A stretch of DNA of 64,000 nucleotides from Neoceratodus forsteri (GCA_016271365.2 CM057453.1:1089087001-1089151000), one strand, 5' to 3'; counted from the first letter of the stretch, positions 10,511 through 23,756 are shown. Notes: generated from the sequence alone by a model not told the origin. Numbers and translations are program-made.

Positions 10511-12279
10511 TTCAAGTTCTTTTCCAAAACCCCTGCTTCACTGCAGTTACATTTGACCCTGTAAAACTGGCTCTTTGGTATGTTGTTCACATGTGGCGAG
10601 GAGGACAGCTGCCCAGGTGCTGTCCAGGTGCTGTTGTTAGTATTATTTTAGGCATCAAGACCCCCACGGAAGCAATAAAATAAGAATTTTAATCACCAGC
10701 CCCATGTGCTACATTAATAGCAGTGGTGTTTTCCACGTCACTAAATGGGTGGAATACCAATGAAAACTTGCACCCGCTTGACTGGGACCTGTGCGTCATT
10801 TCCGTGTTCACCAACAAGTTTCGGCAGTGTTTTAAAATGTAGACATTATTCTGAAAACGATCTTCGTAGCAGCCACAGACTCCCACCACAGCACAGTAAG
10901 GTATGTGAGATGGGAGCGGGCTGCAGCATTTTCTTTGCAGATAACCTTTAACAAATGCTTGTTTTGAACTGTAACAAAATGACAGCATTGCTGTTTGAAC
11001 TGAGGTAGGAAACTAAGCAAATGCAATGGATTCCAGAGACTCTGAGCACCCCTACTTTCAGTGGTGGTGTTTAGTACATTCTGATGGCTAGTGCCCCATA
11101 TTTGTTTACGCTTTCCCAGTTTTGGGGTTCCATATTTCAGTCACAAATGACTGCTTGTTATACTTTGAGGGCTCTATTGAGCCAGACTTAACCTGACTTG
11201 TTTAGTGAGCAGGCGATAGTTGCTTACATTTTAGTTTTCTGAATTGTTTGTAGTTTTCATTATTTTAACTTATTGACATACTCAAACCAATCTTTTAATT
11301 CGTGGATTTGATTTATACTCTCATTACTTGGTTATATTTGGAGCTTTTGGTTAACATTTTATTTATTTATTTAAATATTGGTGACCAGGAGAAGCATACT
11401 GAGTGAAGGCTCATTTCCAGGTATCCATAATAACTCAGAATTTAGAAAATAACTTTTCCTGCTGTAACTTTTACAAAACTATATCACATAAAAATTCTAC
11501 AGCAATGATGAACTATTTTATCCGAAGTAAAAGAAATTATTTTGACACACCTGAAATAATTCAAGATGCTGTTGGACTTCTGTCTTTGAGATCAAAATCC
11601 TTTTCCTCCTCTTTAAGCCAAGAACAGCAGCACATACAAAAAGGAGAACTTTAAAGTATCATTAGCTTTTTTATTGTGCTGATAAACAAACAAGCACCCC
11701 TAGTGCTTCGGAGTATGCTGCTCCTTTGTCATGGAGGTACTGCTTACATGACCTGGATGGGTCTTTATACACTACATACATGATGGAATGCTACTGACAA
11801 AGTGAAGAAAACCATAGACATACAAGACATAAAACTGAAGTGCAGTCTCCCCACTACTTAACAATTAAAGCTATTAGCCAACTGAGCACTACTGTTCCCC
11901 CATTAAACAGCAACTAATTTACTTGGAAAAAAAGATTGGATTACTAGAGGGATCTCTACCTTAACAAATCAACATGCCTTGGTCTGTACAGTTTTTTGCT
12001 TATGGAACTACATATCAAACTTATCATTCACCTCTTTACAGTGTATTGTGCATTAATAATCTATACTTAATTACTAAATTTGTTACTACAAGAATAAAAA
12101 CCCTGAAAGATGTGGGTTTGAAAAATAGTTTTGTACAATACTTCATAAAATATTTGAAACTAATTGGTATATTACCCTTTCAAATTACAATACAGCATGG
12201 TGTTTAGAAATAAATGCTTTTCTTCTGTGTCCCTTCAGATTCATTTACAGCTGGCAGAAGGCATTTTGTTTACACTTCA
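10511..12279. other. No gene recognised; one LINE tail
   Basis: Mostly AT-rich sequence. At 11345-11425 a TTTATTTATTTAAATATTGG segment followed by CCAGGAGAAGC looks like a minus-strand LINE 3' terminus. Elsewhere I see no domain, RNA gene or repeat structure. Confidence 0.45.
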
Positions 12280-12660
12280 ACCACTTAAAGTTTAAAGATT
12301 CTCCTTCATTAACTGCAGCAAAAAGAGCCCTACGTGGAGTCTAGGCACTACCTCTGTTTTTCCTCCCATGTGTAGCAGCTTACATTTGGCTAAATTGGAC
12401 TGGTAACTCCAGGGGTCAAACTAATATCCTAGGTTCTTCAGATCCTCCTGAGGATTGCTCCTATCCCAAAGGGGTGGTCTGCTACTCTGGCCATCTTCGT
12501 ATCATCAGCAAACTTAAGCTGCTTGCTTATGACCCCAGCAACCAGATTGTTAAAGGAGATTTTGAACAGCAGTGGCGCCAGCAACAATCCTTTGGGACAC
12601 CACTTAGTACACCTCACCAATCAGAGTAGTGCCTGTCCACCATCACCCTCTGCTTCCTTC
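12280..12660 (-). pseudogene. CR1-like reverse transcriptase fragment
   Basis: Minus translation gives a GVPQGS-like block (CPKGLLLAPLLF), FNNLVAGVISKQLKFADDTKMARVADH with the catalytic FADD present, and then an AKCKLLHMG motif. This is the palm and post-palm region of a CR1-type RT. Both ends are missing. Confidence 0.8.
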
Positions 12661-13555
12661 CTCCAAGCCAGTTAGCACTCCACTGTAAGTTTGTTTCACA
12701 TGTAACCAGTCCCCCAGATGTCAGGTACTATGGGCCCACCCCCTCACAGCAGGGAACAGGCCAGGGTTCTGGAAAGTCTGGGCACTGGGACAATAGCTGA
12801 AGCGTCCCCAAGGACATTACACTTTATACAGCATTTCTAATGCTAAGAACTCCAATGCTCATGCCCAGCTTTAGCGTCGAGCAGTTCTGGGTCTTTATTG
12901 ACAATATACACAGACATGTTTGCTTTAGGGTATATGCCTACGTCAGGGTTTTCACTTTGCTCAATACTAATCCCTCCAGTGGAAGCAGAGCACAACAGGG
13001 ATACACATAGATAATAGGGTATTGTGTGCACACAGTGCATACTAAATCTTCACACAGGCACTTACATGATTTCTTGTTGTGAAATCACAGTTACCTCATA
13101 GTTAAAATAGCATTCTTTTCAGATACTCTCTCTGTCTTTCTCTTTATCATATTATACACTAATATGGCCATCACCAAATGTAGTGTGCAAGGTGTCACAT
13201 AATGGGCAAGGAACACTCCACAATACTATGGGCAGGTTACTTCTGGTTACTCTATACAACCATTTCCAGCTAATGGGGATGTTAACTTCTCTGCTGAAAC
13301 TGCCACTCTTAACAGGGCTGGGACTCTTACACTCAGGTGCTATGCCAGATCCTATGGACTTCTTCAGTTCCTGCTGTGATTCCCCACCACTTAAACCTTT
13401 TGTAGCTGTATTCATTACAAATGGGACTTTCACCAGACCCGGGGGCCATCTACAACTTATCATTCCTCAAATGGTCATCTGCCCCTAACTCCATCTGTCT
13501 GGATGGAGCAACTGCTATACCCACCTTTGGAAAAAACATCACAGGCTGACAGGTT
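12661..13555. other. No recognised feature
   Basis: No domain, RNA gene or clear repeat boundary seen. A 103-residue open frame on minus at 13463-13152 has no recognisable motif and is probably fortuitous. Confidence 0.4.
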
Positions 13556-14695
13556 ATTTTTATTTTATTTATTTATTAATTTTGCTAACTGGGTTGGCCC
13601 TCTGAGCCCCAAAGGTCTCTTTCTCAGGAGCAACCCGGGAGAGTTACAAAGGAGGAAACACAAGAAATTGTACATCACTTTGGGATATAGATCACGAAGT
13701 TCTGTAGGAGTTGGATACAGTTAGGTTAAGAAGCCAGATTACAGAGGTATCATTTCGATTACAATAGGCTTAGTGTTACAGTCAGAGTTTATTAGAAAGG
13801 GGTTTGGTTGGAGTAGTCATTGTCAATCCTATGGCAGGGCCTAGGTATTAGTTCACAATGGGAGGAGAGGCAGAGGAGAGAAAGGAATGCGCCTCGGGGA
13901 TTTTAACTGCCAGCGCATGAGCAGTTACTAAGGTCCATATGATAATCCCACAGGCCCTTATGGAAAATCCCTAGAGAGTTAGCTTCCTGAAGGTGACCAG
14001 GGAGCTTATTCCATAGCACTGGGGCAGCACGGCTGAAGGATTTATCACCAGCTGAGGTTCGGGCCCTGGGTTCCTCAAGGAGCCGTTGCCCAGTGGAGCA
14101 GAGTGGCCTGCTAGTGTGTTTTTTGGTTAAGAGTCCAGTTAGGCTGGCTCAGGGGAGGTCAGAGAGGAGCTTATAGGCATTGCAAAGTACTGGATACTGG
14201 AGTCTATGGTCAAAGGAGGGCCAGTTAAGCAAGGCAAGTGCATCACAATGGTGGCTTCATGGTTTGGCTTTTGTGGCAAAGCGTGCAATTTTATGGTAGA
14301 GGGTTTGTAAGCTGCTGAGTCTTTGGTTTGCCATTCTATGCAGGATTGGGGCAGCATAGGTAAGTGTAGGGAGGAGGATGCTCCTGGCAATCGCTACCCT
14401 GGTCTCTGGAATCATTTGGGCACTAAGCTAGTAGAGAAGGCCAAGTTTCTGGTGGCTGTTTTTCGTCACGTGATCCACATGGTATTTTAGGGTGAGGTCT
14501 TGGTCCAGCACTAGGCCAAGATATATGAAGAATTCTACCGCTTCTATGGTAGAGCCTGACTCTGTGGCTAAGGGGAGTAAGATGCTGTGATCCTGGCCTA
14601 GGGATCTAGGTCCGAACATGATAGCCTTTGTTTTTTTGGCATTTAGTACCAGGTTATATTTGACAACTGCCCCAAACGCTGTAGGAATAAGCATA
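13556..14695 (-). pseudogene. L2/CR1-like LINE C-terminus and 3' end
   Basis: Minus reading starts with NAKKTKAIMFGP and FIYLGLVLDQDLTLKYHVDHV, followed by a long post-RT domain with stops (LLPTLTYAAPIL, YHKIARFATKAKP, SHHCDALALLNW, RTSAGDKSFSRAAPVLWNKLP). The 3' UTR contains GGGTTGCTCCTGAG and ends in AATAAATAAATAAA near 13556. This tail resembles the CORE-SINE tail at 2.3 kb. Confidence 0.85.
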
Positions 14696-15719
14696 TAAGG
14701 CTACCCAGAACATATACTGTCCTCTCTGAGATCACTGCCATGCTTTTGTCTGTATTTCCCACCCTACATTACCATAGTACAGGTCTTTCATTATGTCACC
14801 AACACTATATACTTTGGTATGCAGCACCACACGTTCTGGAAAAACCAAAACCCACAAGCTACCTAAACCACATCCCAAACCCAAGGTACAGCCACCACAT
14901 CCAGGCCTAGTTGTCTTACTTGACACTATAACTTTCACCACAGAATTCTTCATCACCACACTCCAAGTCCCCTTTGCATCCTATCATCAGTCCCAGTTCA
15001 CAGAGGGTGAACATTCTTGGTCCTAACTGGGCAAAGAAAACATAACCAGTGGAGATCTGCATACATGTGACACCCCCACTCTCCACAACTGGAGTTACTC
15101 AGTGGCCACTGGTAGAGGATTTCTGCTGTACTTCTGCACTGCTCAGTAACATGTCCTCAGAACACTATTCTGCAACCACCATAGAACTTGAAGTAGACCC
15201 ACAAGAAATTTGAGCAGCTCCCTTGAGGGGAACCCCTCACCTTTTCAGCATCTTCTTCCACATCTTTGACATGGGACTAAATGCCCTCATTCACCTCCCT
15301 TTCTTCTCATCCTTCTTTCACCCCCACAGCTTGGCTTTTATTCCAGTTTATCATCTGTGCATCTGCTATCTGTTTTAGCTTCCTTAGCCTACTTCCCCGG
15401 CTAACAGAAGCAGCACCTCTCCCTTCCCCAAAGGATAGGGAGAGCCTAGGAGCCACTATCTCTCTGTCTTCTCTAACTTTTCTCTCAGGCTGCTCCAACC
15501 AAGACTAACTTCCCACTCTCCAGCTCCCTCATTTATTCATACTCCCTGCAGGTCCCCTCATTGGCATAAACACTGAACACTGTGTGCCTGTCAATGAAAT
15601 AATGACATTTCAGCAGTCTGGCTCCAAACTAACTGGAGCCAGGGACATTCCAGCCTCATCCTCTCCTGAAATTCTATTAACCATTTAGTACCTGCACCCA
15701 AACCTGGACAAGGGTGAGA
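14696..15719. other. No recognised feature
   Basis: No protein motif, RNA gene or repeat boundary that I can support. Short open frames here have no recognisable content. Confidence 0.4.
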
Positions 15720-16235
15720 GGCTGGTTACACATTTGTACCCCACTGGTGTACTTTGCCCACAAGTTTCTCCTGTACCAGATTATCAAAGGCCTAAAGTCA
15801 TGTCTCTGCCCCGTCAACTTCTATGGTCATGAACACACAAAAACTGATCAAGTTGGTTTAGAATGAGCTGCCCCTCAAAAAGCAAGTTGAGAGGATGCAA
15901 GAACCTTGGTCTCAACAAAGTGCTCCATTTTTTTCTATCCTTGAGAATGGCTTCTAGCACTATACCCAGCACAGATGTGAAGCTGACTAGTCAGTAGTTA
16001 CCTGGGTCTGATCTTGCACCCATCATGAAGATGGGGTCCACAAACCACCTTCCATTTTTCTCACACCATGCCCATCCAGACATACTCTTGAAAGATTACT
16101 GCAAGCGACCCTGCCATCTGCTGCCTTAGTCACACAGTGATCCTGATGTGTATCTCATCCTCCCCATGGGACTTACCAGCTGGGCCTTTGCCAGGAAGTC
16201 AGCTACCAGAGCAGGGGTGATGTCCCCTTGTTGTA
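15720..16235 (-). pseudogene. CR1-like reverse transcriptase N-terminal fragment
   Basis: Minus translation, with stops, reads RWFVDPIFMMGARSDPGNY, LVSFTSVLGIVLEAIL and NLLFEGQLILNQLDQFL. This parallels the CR1 series in which an import/export lysine-rich block is followed by a DPGNYRPVSLTSV-type block. It is degraded and lacks the catalytic part. Confidence 0.7.
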
Positions 16236-16597
16236 TTGTGTTTACCTAATACCACAGACCTTAATCATGCGCCTCCACCGTTCTCTACCCCATTCTATTT
16301 CTTCTTGCCTGTCTTCCTCCCCTACTGCAAGCCCCAAAAGCCTGCTTTCCCTCCCTCCCCCACAGCTTCCACATTCCTACATCCTTCCTCCACATAGACA
16401 CGCTGCACACTGGTCACTGCCCCTTGCCCAGGGTCCATCCTACCACCATGAAACTGTCCTACACCCACACTGGTCCTAGCCCTCCATTCTGGTCCCCCCC
16501 GTCTATGCTTACCCTCACCCACTATCGTTGATGCTCTGCAATTTTCTGAGATGCTAGCTGGCAAAAGCATTCCCTTAAAGAAATACGCCACAGCTCC

Positions 16598-17341
16598 TTG
16601 AGGATAGTCCTCCTCCTCCTAATGCTGTCAGGCTACGTGTACCCAAACCCTGGCCCATTCTGCTCTAAAGCCACTAATCTGAGCAAGCCTTCGGGTGCCC
16701 TCTCATTCATATCAATCAACATCTGCAGCCTCCTTCCTAAAATGGATGCCCTACAGGCCTTCACCAGCCAACACTGCCCTGACATCCTGGCAGTTGTCAA
16801 AACCTGGCTCACGCCATCAATACTGGACCATGCAATCAGCCTTCCTGGCTACAACGTCTTTAGGCTGGATCACCTCTCCAAAAGAGGCGGGGGCTGCGCT
16901 CTCTACCTAAAAGACTCCATACAGGGGCACCACATCATTACCTCACTCCAACCCACAACTGCTCAGATACTGCCAGTGAGAATCCTCCTCAGAGCCCAAA
17001 ACAAAACCCTCACTGTTGCCACCATCTTCATCCCTCCCAAAGAACAGGGAACTGGTCTAACAGCTGTTCTTGACTTTGTAAAGTCACGCCCACCAGACAC
17101 CGAATCCATCCTCCTAGGTGACTTCAACATCAACTGGCCTGCGGCCGACGCTGATGCACACAGGGATACCATTGCTGCAGCGAACCTCATACAAATAGTT
17201 GACTCACCAACCAGGAAAAATTACAGGACCAGCACCAGCACACTCTTGGACTGGATTCTTACCAGTCACCCATCACGGATATCTAACACTAATGTCCTCC
17301 CTGACTCTCTCAGTGACCACTCCCCTGTTAGCTGCACTTAG
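16598..17341 (+). pseudogene. LINE AP-like endonuclease
   Basis: A 247-residue open frame that would make the target-nicking endonuclease. Visible motifs are YPNPGP near residue 17, SINICSLLPKMD near 40, VVKTWLTPS (normally ETWL), LSKRGGGCALYLKD, the metal-binding GDFNINWPA near 175, LLDWILTS near 220 and SDHSPV at the end. The first Glu of the usual ETWL motif is Lys here (KTWL), which should impair catalysis. The frame ends in a stop where the linker should begin. Upstream sequence is in frame but lacks a clear ORF1. Confidence 0.85.
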
Positions 17342-17851
17342 TCAAAAAAATTCATCAAACAACTGCCAAAAACTATCACCAGCAGGGTTCTACCCCGTGG
17401 TCACCTTCCTCAACTCAAATCCCACCTCCTCCATCAAGACTGATTCCCTATCGTCAATGCAGCCAACATAAACACTGCCCTTGACCACTTCATAAACATC
17501 TTCACTGTGGCCTGTGACGCGTATGCTCCTATTAAGAAACGCAAAGTCAAATCACTCAGTAACCCTTGACTCACAGGTGACCTCCTCAGGATGCTAAAAA
17601 CAAGAGACCACCTATGGGAGCTGGCCAGAAACTCTGGAAGGCAAACGACATCCAAAACTACAAACGTGCCGCAATGACTGCACCAAACCATCCGGCAAAT
17701 GAAGTCCGCCTACTATAAGCATGCCCTCACAAACTCCTGGGGTAATGGTCGGGAACTCTGGAAGAACATAAAGGAACTCACCAGGAATCCACCCTAAACC
17801 CCCCCATCAATACTCAACATCAACAGAACCACAACTGTCAACCCAAAAACC

Positions 17852-18904
17852 ATGGTGGATACCTTTAACAAAGCCTTTACCGACCTCAGCGCTGTCCTAC
17901 CCCAGGACTACTTCAAAGATGGTGAAGCCCCTCTGTCCGCAATGAACACTATTCCCACCAGCTCCCCCTGCTTCTACTTTAAAGCAGTCAAGGCTCACCA
18001 AGTAGGCAAATATGTTACCAAAGCCCTCGGTAAATCAAGATTCAGTAATGACTGCCTCGATCTCAAAATCCTGTCTCTCACACTTGATGAAGTGCTTAGT
18101 CCTCTGACCAGAATTTTCAACCTCTCCCTCAGCCTTAGCCAGTTCCTGGACAGATGGAAATCTGCCACTGTCACCCCAATCCATAAAGGTGGTGACAAAA
18201 CTGCCCACAATAACTACAGACCTATCTCCCTACTACCCCCACTCTCCAAGGCACTAGAACGCATCATCTGGGACCAGCTCACAGAATACCTGGATACATA
18301 CAACATCCTGTGTAAGCAACAACACGGGTTCCACAAAGGTCACAGCACCCCCACAGCCCTACTTGAATTCACCGGCGCAATCCACAACGCACTTGACTCC
18401 GGTGAACTACTAGGCTCAATCTACACTGACTTAACTAAAGCCTTCAACACCGTCAATCACCGTCTCCTGCTTGTCCAGCTTCAGAACACTGGGCTGTCAT
18501 CTGACTCCATTGGCTGGTTTAAGAGCTACCTTGAAGAACGGTCGCAAACAGTAAGAATCGCTGATACACTCTCGGACCCTAGACCGGTCCACTTGGGAGT
18601 CCCCCAGGGCTCCATTCTGGGACCCCTCCTCTTCAGCCTATTCTTAAACTCACTACTGGACAGCTGCCCAGAACAAATAATTCTCTACGCTGACAATGCT
18701 GTGATCCTCACCTCGGACCCTGATCCAATCCAATTACAAAATAAACATCAGCTGGCTTTCTCCTCCATCGAATCCTGGTTCCTAAATCATAAACTGCTTC
18801 TCAATCAGAAAAAAAACAAGTCTATGGTCTTCTGCAGCCCCCAGAACAAAAACAAACAACTCCACCTCTCCATTGCAACCGAACAAGGAGCCATCCTAGA
18901 GTAA
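17852..18904 (+). pseudogene. LINE reverse transcriptase with altered catalytic motif
   Basis: A 350-residue open frame covering most of the RT. In order: VTPIHKGGDK and NNYRPISLLPPLSKALER, QQHGFHKGHST, motif A YTDLTKAFNTVNH, HLGVPQGSILGPLLFSLF (motif B), motif C LYADNAVILTSD, and NHKLLLNQKKNKSMVF. Motif C normally reads YADD; the second Asp is Asn here, which should abolish metal binding. Motif A keeps its first Asp. The domain resumes out of frame at 18911 with FKYLGTTLDPHLSY. Confidence 0.92.
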
Positions 18905-19950
18905 ACACAATTGTTCAAGTACCTTGGCACCACCCTTGATCCCCACCTCTCATATGCTGTCCATATTAGCAATGTTGCAAAGTCTGCCAGTGCAAGGTTA
19001 GGCATATTATTCTGGCACAGGAAACACCTAACCCCAGAAGCACTGTCAGTGGCCGTCCAAAGCTCCATCTTCAGCATCATAGACTATGGTCTTATCATAT
19101 ATGGGTCTGCAACTACCACTGCTCTCAAACGTATCGTGATCTCCCTGAATAAGGCCTGTTGTCTCATCACTGGCTCACATCGCCATACCCACACGTGACC
19201 TTTATTCCCAATCTGGATGGCTTCAACTGGACAAACGCATAAAATACCAAACCTGCATCACAGCCAGGAAAATTATAATGGGGCTAGCCCCACCTGATGT
19301 CTGTGCACTTCTTAAGCCTAGACATAGGAATGTCACTACAAGGAGATCCAATTCCCATCTACTACACATCCCACGATGTCGCACAACCCAAGGACAAAGA
19401 TCATTCGCCTATTGGGCATCCAACTGGCTCAATTTTCTTGGCAGCGACATAGTGACCACTCCAACACTCGGCCTGTTCAAGTCCAAGCTGCGCTCTCACT
19501 GCTTGTATCCCGCGATTGCCCATCTTAACATTTCCACCGTTCCAGCTGTACATGCCCCAGCACTTACAGTCAGTCTTTGCACCCAATACCTTACCTGTCA
19601 TATTCCCTTGACAAGGCCCCCTGGCTGCACTGTCTCCCGCCCTTGCCCACCTCCCCCCTGTATCTCCACTCCTGCCCCCACCGCCAACCACCTCCCCGCA
19701 CTCCCCTTACCCCTGCACCTTCTTCCCCTTGATCTCCTACCCTCTCTTCCCCCACCCACCCCCCTTCCCTTGTCTTGCTCATAGCTCAAGTCTTTGTACT
19801 GGTTATTACATGTCTGTAAGTCAATGACTATATGTTTATAACTAAAAATGATGACTGTTGCACACGCTGATGTGGAACCTTTGTAAAAGAGCCTCGGCTC
19901 AAAGGTATTGTAATCCTAGATTGAAATAAACAAATAAATAAAAATAAAAG

Positions 19951-20814
19951 ACCCTCCTATTTAGCACCCTTACCCCACCAGAGGCCCCTTGTTGAACACT
20001 GAAATGAAGTATTCATTCAGCATCTCGAGAGGTTGCCATAACATCATTGTAAACCTCAAGAGCATTCAGATGTCATGGCAACCTCAAGAAGTGTTTTCAG
20101 TGCGGTTGTTAACCAAAGACCATACATTATATTTTATAGTGTATGGGCCACCGAGATTATATAATTGCAGATTGAATTACTTTACTGAATTACTTTACAG
20201 AACATTGATTGTTGTGAGCATTCAGTTTTGTTAGAACATGGATTGTCGTGAGCATTCCAGTTTGTTATACCAATGATATGACATACTCAAGAAGGGTTAA
20301 CAACAGAGTGATGTCATAACAATGGCATAACAAGGTTGTAATCTGCTGGATTTCAGTTAATAATAAGAGCTCCCCATACATTACAAACTTGTTTACTACT
20401 TCTGTCTCTTCTTTTTACCCAAGCTTGACTCAGAGAGACTCTGTGGCAATGTTTACCCCTTTTACATCCTCCTTGTCTAGCACAGTGACAACCTCCCTTG
20501 CACAGAGCACTGACATTGCCTCCCCCACTAGCCTCGAGGGTGCTAAACAGAAACTAGAGCTTAACTCTGCCCCTTCCTGCTCCTGCCCCAGATGTCAGCA
20601 TTCACAGATGACTTACTTTTACACATCTTACTACCCTCTTGTTTGCTTTAGTGTTTGCTTAATGATGACTGTCCTATTAATCTGCTGTTCTTTTTTGAAT
20701 GCCAAGGGTTCAGGCTTATTCCACTATACTTTCTTGATTTAACTTACTCCTTCTCTATATATTAGTTTCTATTATGACATAATATTGTGATGATAAAAGG
20801 TACTTAGGGTCCAT
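19951..20814. other. No recognised feature
   Basis: Contains short imperfect repeats (GTTGCCATAACATCATTG, ATGTCATGGCAACC) but no motif I can name. Confidence 0.4.
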
Positions 20815-22460
20815 CTTGTCCACCATATGGCTGCTTGACATGACAGTGACTATACCCAACTTGAGTACAGACACACATACAAGCTCTTTAGCAGGAATGC
20901 TTCTCATACTCATGCGGTGCCCCCACCAAAGCCATTCTCCCTCAGGTATCTGTTCAGTCCTACTTCGACAGCCTGAATTGTGCTAGTAACCCAAACCTTA
21001 TTGAGTAGGTTACTCCACATGCTAACCATCCTCTGTGTGAAGTAATGCAAATGTGTTTTTCCTCATACTACCCCTTCCCAGTTTGAGTGCATGCCCTCAA
21101 GTTCTTGGTGGCCCTGCTTTAGATCATCTTGATCACTTCAATACCCTTCCTGTATTGCGGTGGCTAGAGCTGGATACAGTACACCAAGTGTGGTCTAACC
21201 AAGGCCTTGTCAGGGGGGAGGATCCTCCCTGAAGGCTACAAAAAGGTTAACTGCATTGTCTGCAGCTGGTGCTGTAGCGAGGTTCCTAACCTTTAGAAGT
21301 TAGAGTATATTACCCCTCACTATGCGTTCTAGGCTGGCTGACGGTTGGGCAGGCTTTGATTGCTGGGTGCTTTTACTAACATGCAAAGCCTTGAATGGGC
21401 TGGGATCCAAAACCTCAGTGAGCTCCTCACTCTCTACATGCCTTACAGGGTTCTTGGATCCAGAGGGCAGGGGCTGGGGACTGCTACAGGTGCCACCATC
21501 AAGACTGAAGTCCGCTGGTGACCTGTCTTCAGTGGCTGCTCCAACCCTCTGGAATGCTTTACCTAAGGGGATCTTTTAAAATAAATTAAAAGCTACCTTC
21601 TCCAAACAGCATTTCGATAGTTTTTTTGGGGGTGGGGTGGGGGGAGTTCAACTCTGTATTGTCTAATTTATTTGTTTGAAGTATTTATGAATGACAATTA
21701 TTTTTCTGATTATTTGACCGTGGTTTGTGATGTTTGTTTGTAAATTTATTGCGCTGGCACTCTGAGCCTTGGAAACACACTTTTTAAAAATGTAATAAAC
21801 CAAACCAAACCAGGATCACAGCCATTGACCCGCTCCATACCTCAGCCCCTGCTAATGCATCCCAGTATTGCATTCAGTCTCTTGACTAGGGCAGCACATT
21901 GTCTAAGCTTACTTTCCATACTTACCCATACAGTAAATATTTTTCCTTGGTTGTGTTGTCCACTGTTGCACCTCACACCTTGCCTTGTGCCTTCAGTACT
22001 TCCCTACATTAAATCAAAGCCCTAGGTTTTAGCCCACACCCCCAATGTGAAAGGAACTCCTGTTGAGTATCTTCTCTCACTGCTGTGTCTAATCTTTTTG
22101 CCCATTTAGTATTAGCAGCATCCTTCGTCAGCCTGCTGCTGACCCCCTCCTCCAGGTTATTAATAAATATGTCAAAAAACAGTGGAAGCAGCACTAACCC
22201 CTGGTGTTCTTCACTTCAAAAAGTCTTTCACTCTGAATGGTAACCATTCACCACCATTCTCCGCTTCCTATCTGTCAGGCAATTTATTATCCTCCTCCTG
22301 TACACTGTGTGGACCACATGTTGCACAAATGTCTCTATGAGATGCCCCTGCAGTATAGTGTCAATGGCTTTGCTGAACTCCAGACATACAGTACAGTACA
22401 GTATACTACTGGGTTCCTAGCCACCTTCTGTGCTACAGAACAGACTACTGTAGCTACCCC
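20815..22460 (-). pseudogene. CR1-like LINE, interrupted
   Basis: Minus reading from 22460: a FSKAIDT-like motif A remnant, LTDRKRRMVVNG, NDLEEGVSSRLTKDAANTK (degenerate FADDTK). After an insertion at 21220-21800 it continues with DKALVRPHLVYC and an RATKNLRACTQ-like C-terminus down to 20815. Domain order and wording match CR1 RT. Many stops and shifts indicate an old copy. Confidence 0.8.
21220..21800 (+). pseudogene. L2-like LINE C-terminus and 3' end, inserted in the CR1 copy
   Basis: Plus translation gives LTCKALNGLGSKT, GLLQVPPSRLKSAGD and AAPTLWNALPK, the last coding stretch typical of L2/Maui-like LINEs. A 3' UTR and an ATAAACCAAACCAAACC tail near 21790 follow. It splits the minus-strand CR1 copy and therefore inserted later. 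Confidence 0.8.
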
Positions 22461-23403
22461 ATCTCAAGGTGTGTGACTAGCCAGGGTGTTGATATAAATG
22501 ACTGAGTCCTTAAACCATCAGATGAATGACACTGGAGTTTGAGTTGTGTTGGGGATTATTAAATTGTAGAACTCTATGCCAAAACACCAAGGGGATATTA
22601 AAAGGTTTTACCCATATGTATCTCAACTTAAGGAGTATTTTCATTCCTCTGAAACATTGCAATTTTTTGTGTACTTGTATGTTATAATTATATAAATTTA
22701 ATGTCTTGTCTGTGTTTTTGACCATGGATGCCTCTGAAAATGGATAATATTTGTCCAAAGGCCTTTGTTTAAATGAAATGAAAATGACAGAGTGCCTCCA
22801 CCCTAGGGGATCCTTTTAACAAAAGCTGCCAACATGCTATCTCACAGGAAATGATTAAACCCATCCACAGAGACAGGGAACCGTAATGATATGCTCACTA
22901 CCCCCTTATCACTTTAAGCGCCACAGTATAATGAACAGCAAACCATAACACAATTATACCAAAAGAGACTGAAATATAATACAAAACAAAAGCAGGACAT
23001 GGGGGGGGGCAGAACAACATTTATAAGGAGGCAAGTCAAGGGTTAAATTAATGCAGCAGTAGCAAATAAAAATTAGTAGCAATCACTAGTTTACCCCAAA
23101 AGGTAACCCCCAGCACCCTCCAGTCAGGCAGCTGTCTCTAAAGTGTGGGCACAGGTGGCTGCAGTTGCAGGTTTGATTTCTGTTGGGAGGGGCAGTACTG
23201 CTGGATACTGACCATCGGGGTTCCAAAATAATATTTAACACACTAGCAATTCTTCTATTCCTGATCTCTGGTGAAAAATCTGTTCACTTTGCAGGACTCA
23301 AAAGCTGTGCATGAATGCACAGACAACTGTCAGATTGCTCCTATGCTGCAGGGTAGGGCCCTGATGATGTACTCTTGACCTGGAATTTTTATCAGCTGGG
23401 CCA
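22461..23403. other. No recognised feature
   Basis: Includes a G9 run near 23001-23009 and AT-rich sequence; no gene or repeat end identified. Confidence 0.4.
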
Positions 23404-23411
23404 GTCCCTCT

Positions 23412-23685
23412 CAGTAGTGGATCTAGGGGGTTTTAATGGGTGCAGGTGCACCCCCATTGTAACTTACTTGCTTGCTACTGCTACATTTCACTTTGCTGGA
23501 GAAGTCTAATATATTGATTGTAAGAAAATCTACATTCAAAACAATAGATTACATTATTATTTTTAGTCAAAAATTTAATGGAAAAGATAATATAAAGGAT
23601 TAAAAAATGTCAGAAAGTTGCATATCAAGTCTGCACACCAGCACAGTACTCCCCACCCCATTGTAAAGTCTTGTATCTGCTACTG
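23412..23685 (+). mobile_element. hAT-type MITE with 8-bp target duplication
   Basis: The ends are CAGTAGTGGATCTAGG on the left and CTTGTATCTGCTACTG on the right, inverted repeats of the hAT type (CAGTAG..GAT). The 274-bp element is flanked by identical GTCCCTCT copies at 23404-23411 and 23686-23693. It encodes nothing and must have been moved by a transposase elsewhere. Confidence 0.9.
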
Positions 23686-23756
23686 GTCCCTCTGGAGTGT
23701 ACTCCTTGGTGAACTGGGTGGCTGAGATGCTGAAAACTGTACCAGCAGGATAATAG

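Larger units (their letters stand above)
16560..19950 (+). mobile_element. Nearly complete CR1/L2-like LINE
   Basis: A 3.4-kb plus-strand element with endonuclease (16598-17341), linker, reverse transcriptase (17852-18904) and C-terminal region (18911-19530). It ends in a 3' UTR with AGCCTCGGCTCAAAGG and an AAATAAATAAAAATAAAA tail at 19926-19947. Its EN opens with LMLSGYVYPNPGP, a form of the GDVxPNPGP motif common to these LINEs. ORF1 was not recognised. Frame changes at about 17340, 17570 and 18904 inactivate it. Confidence 0.92.
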
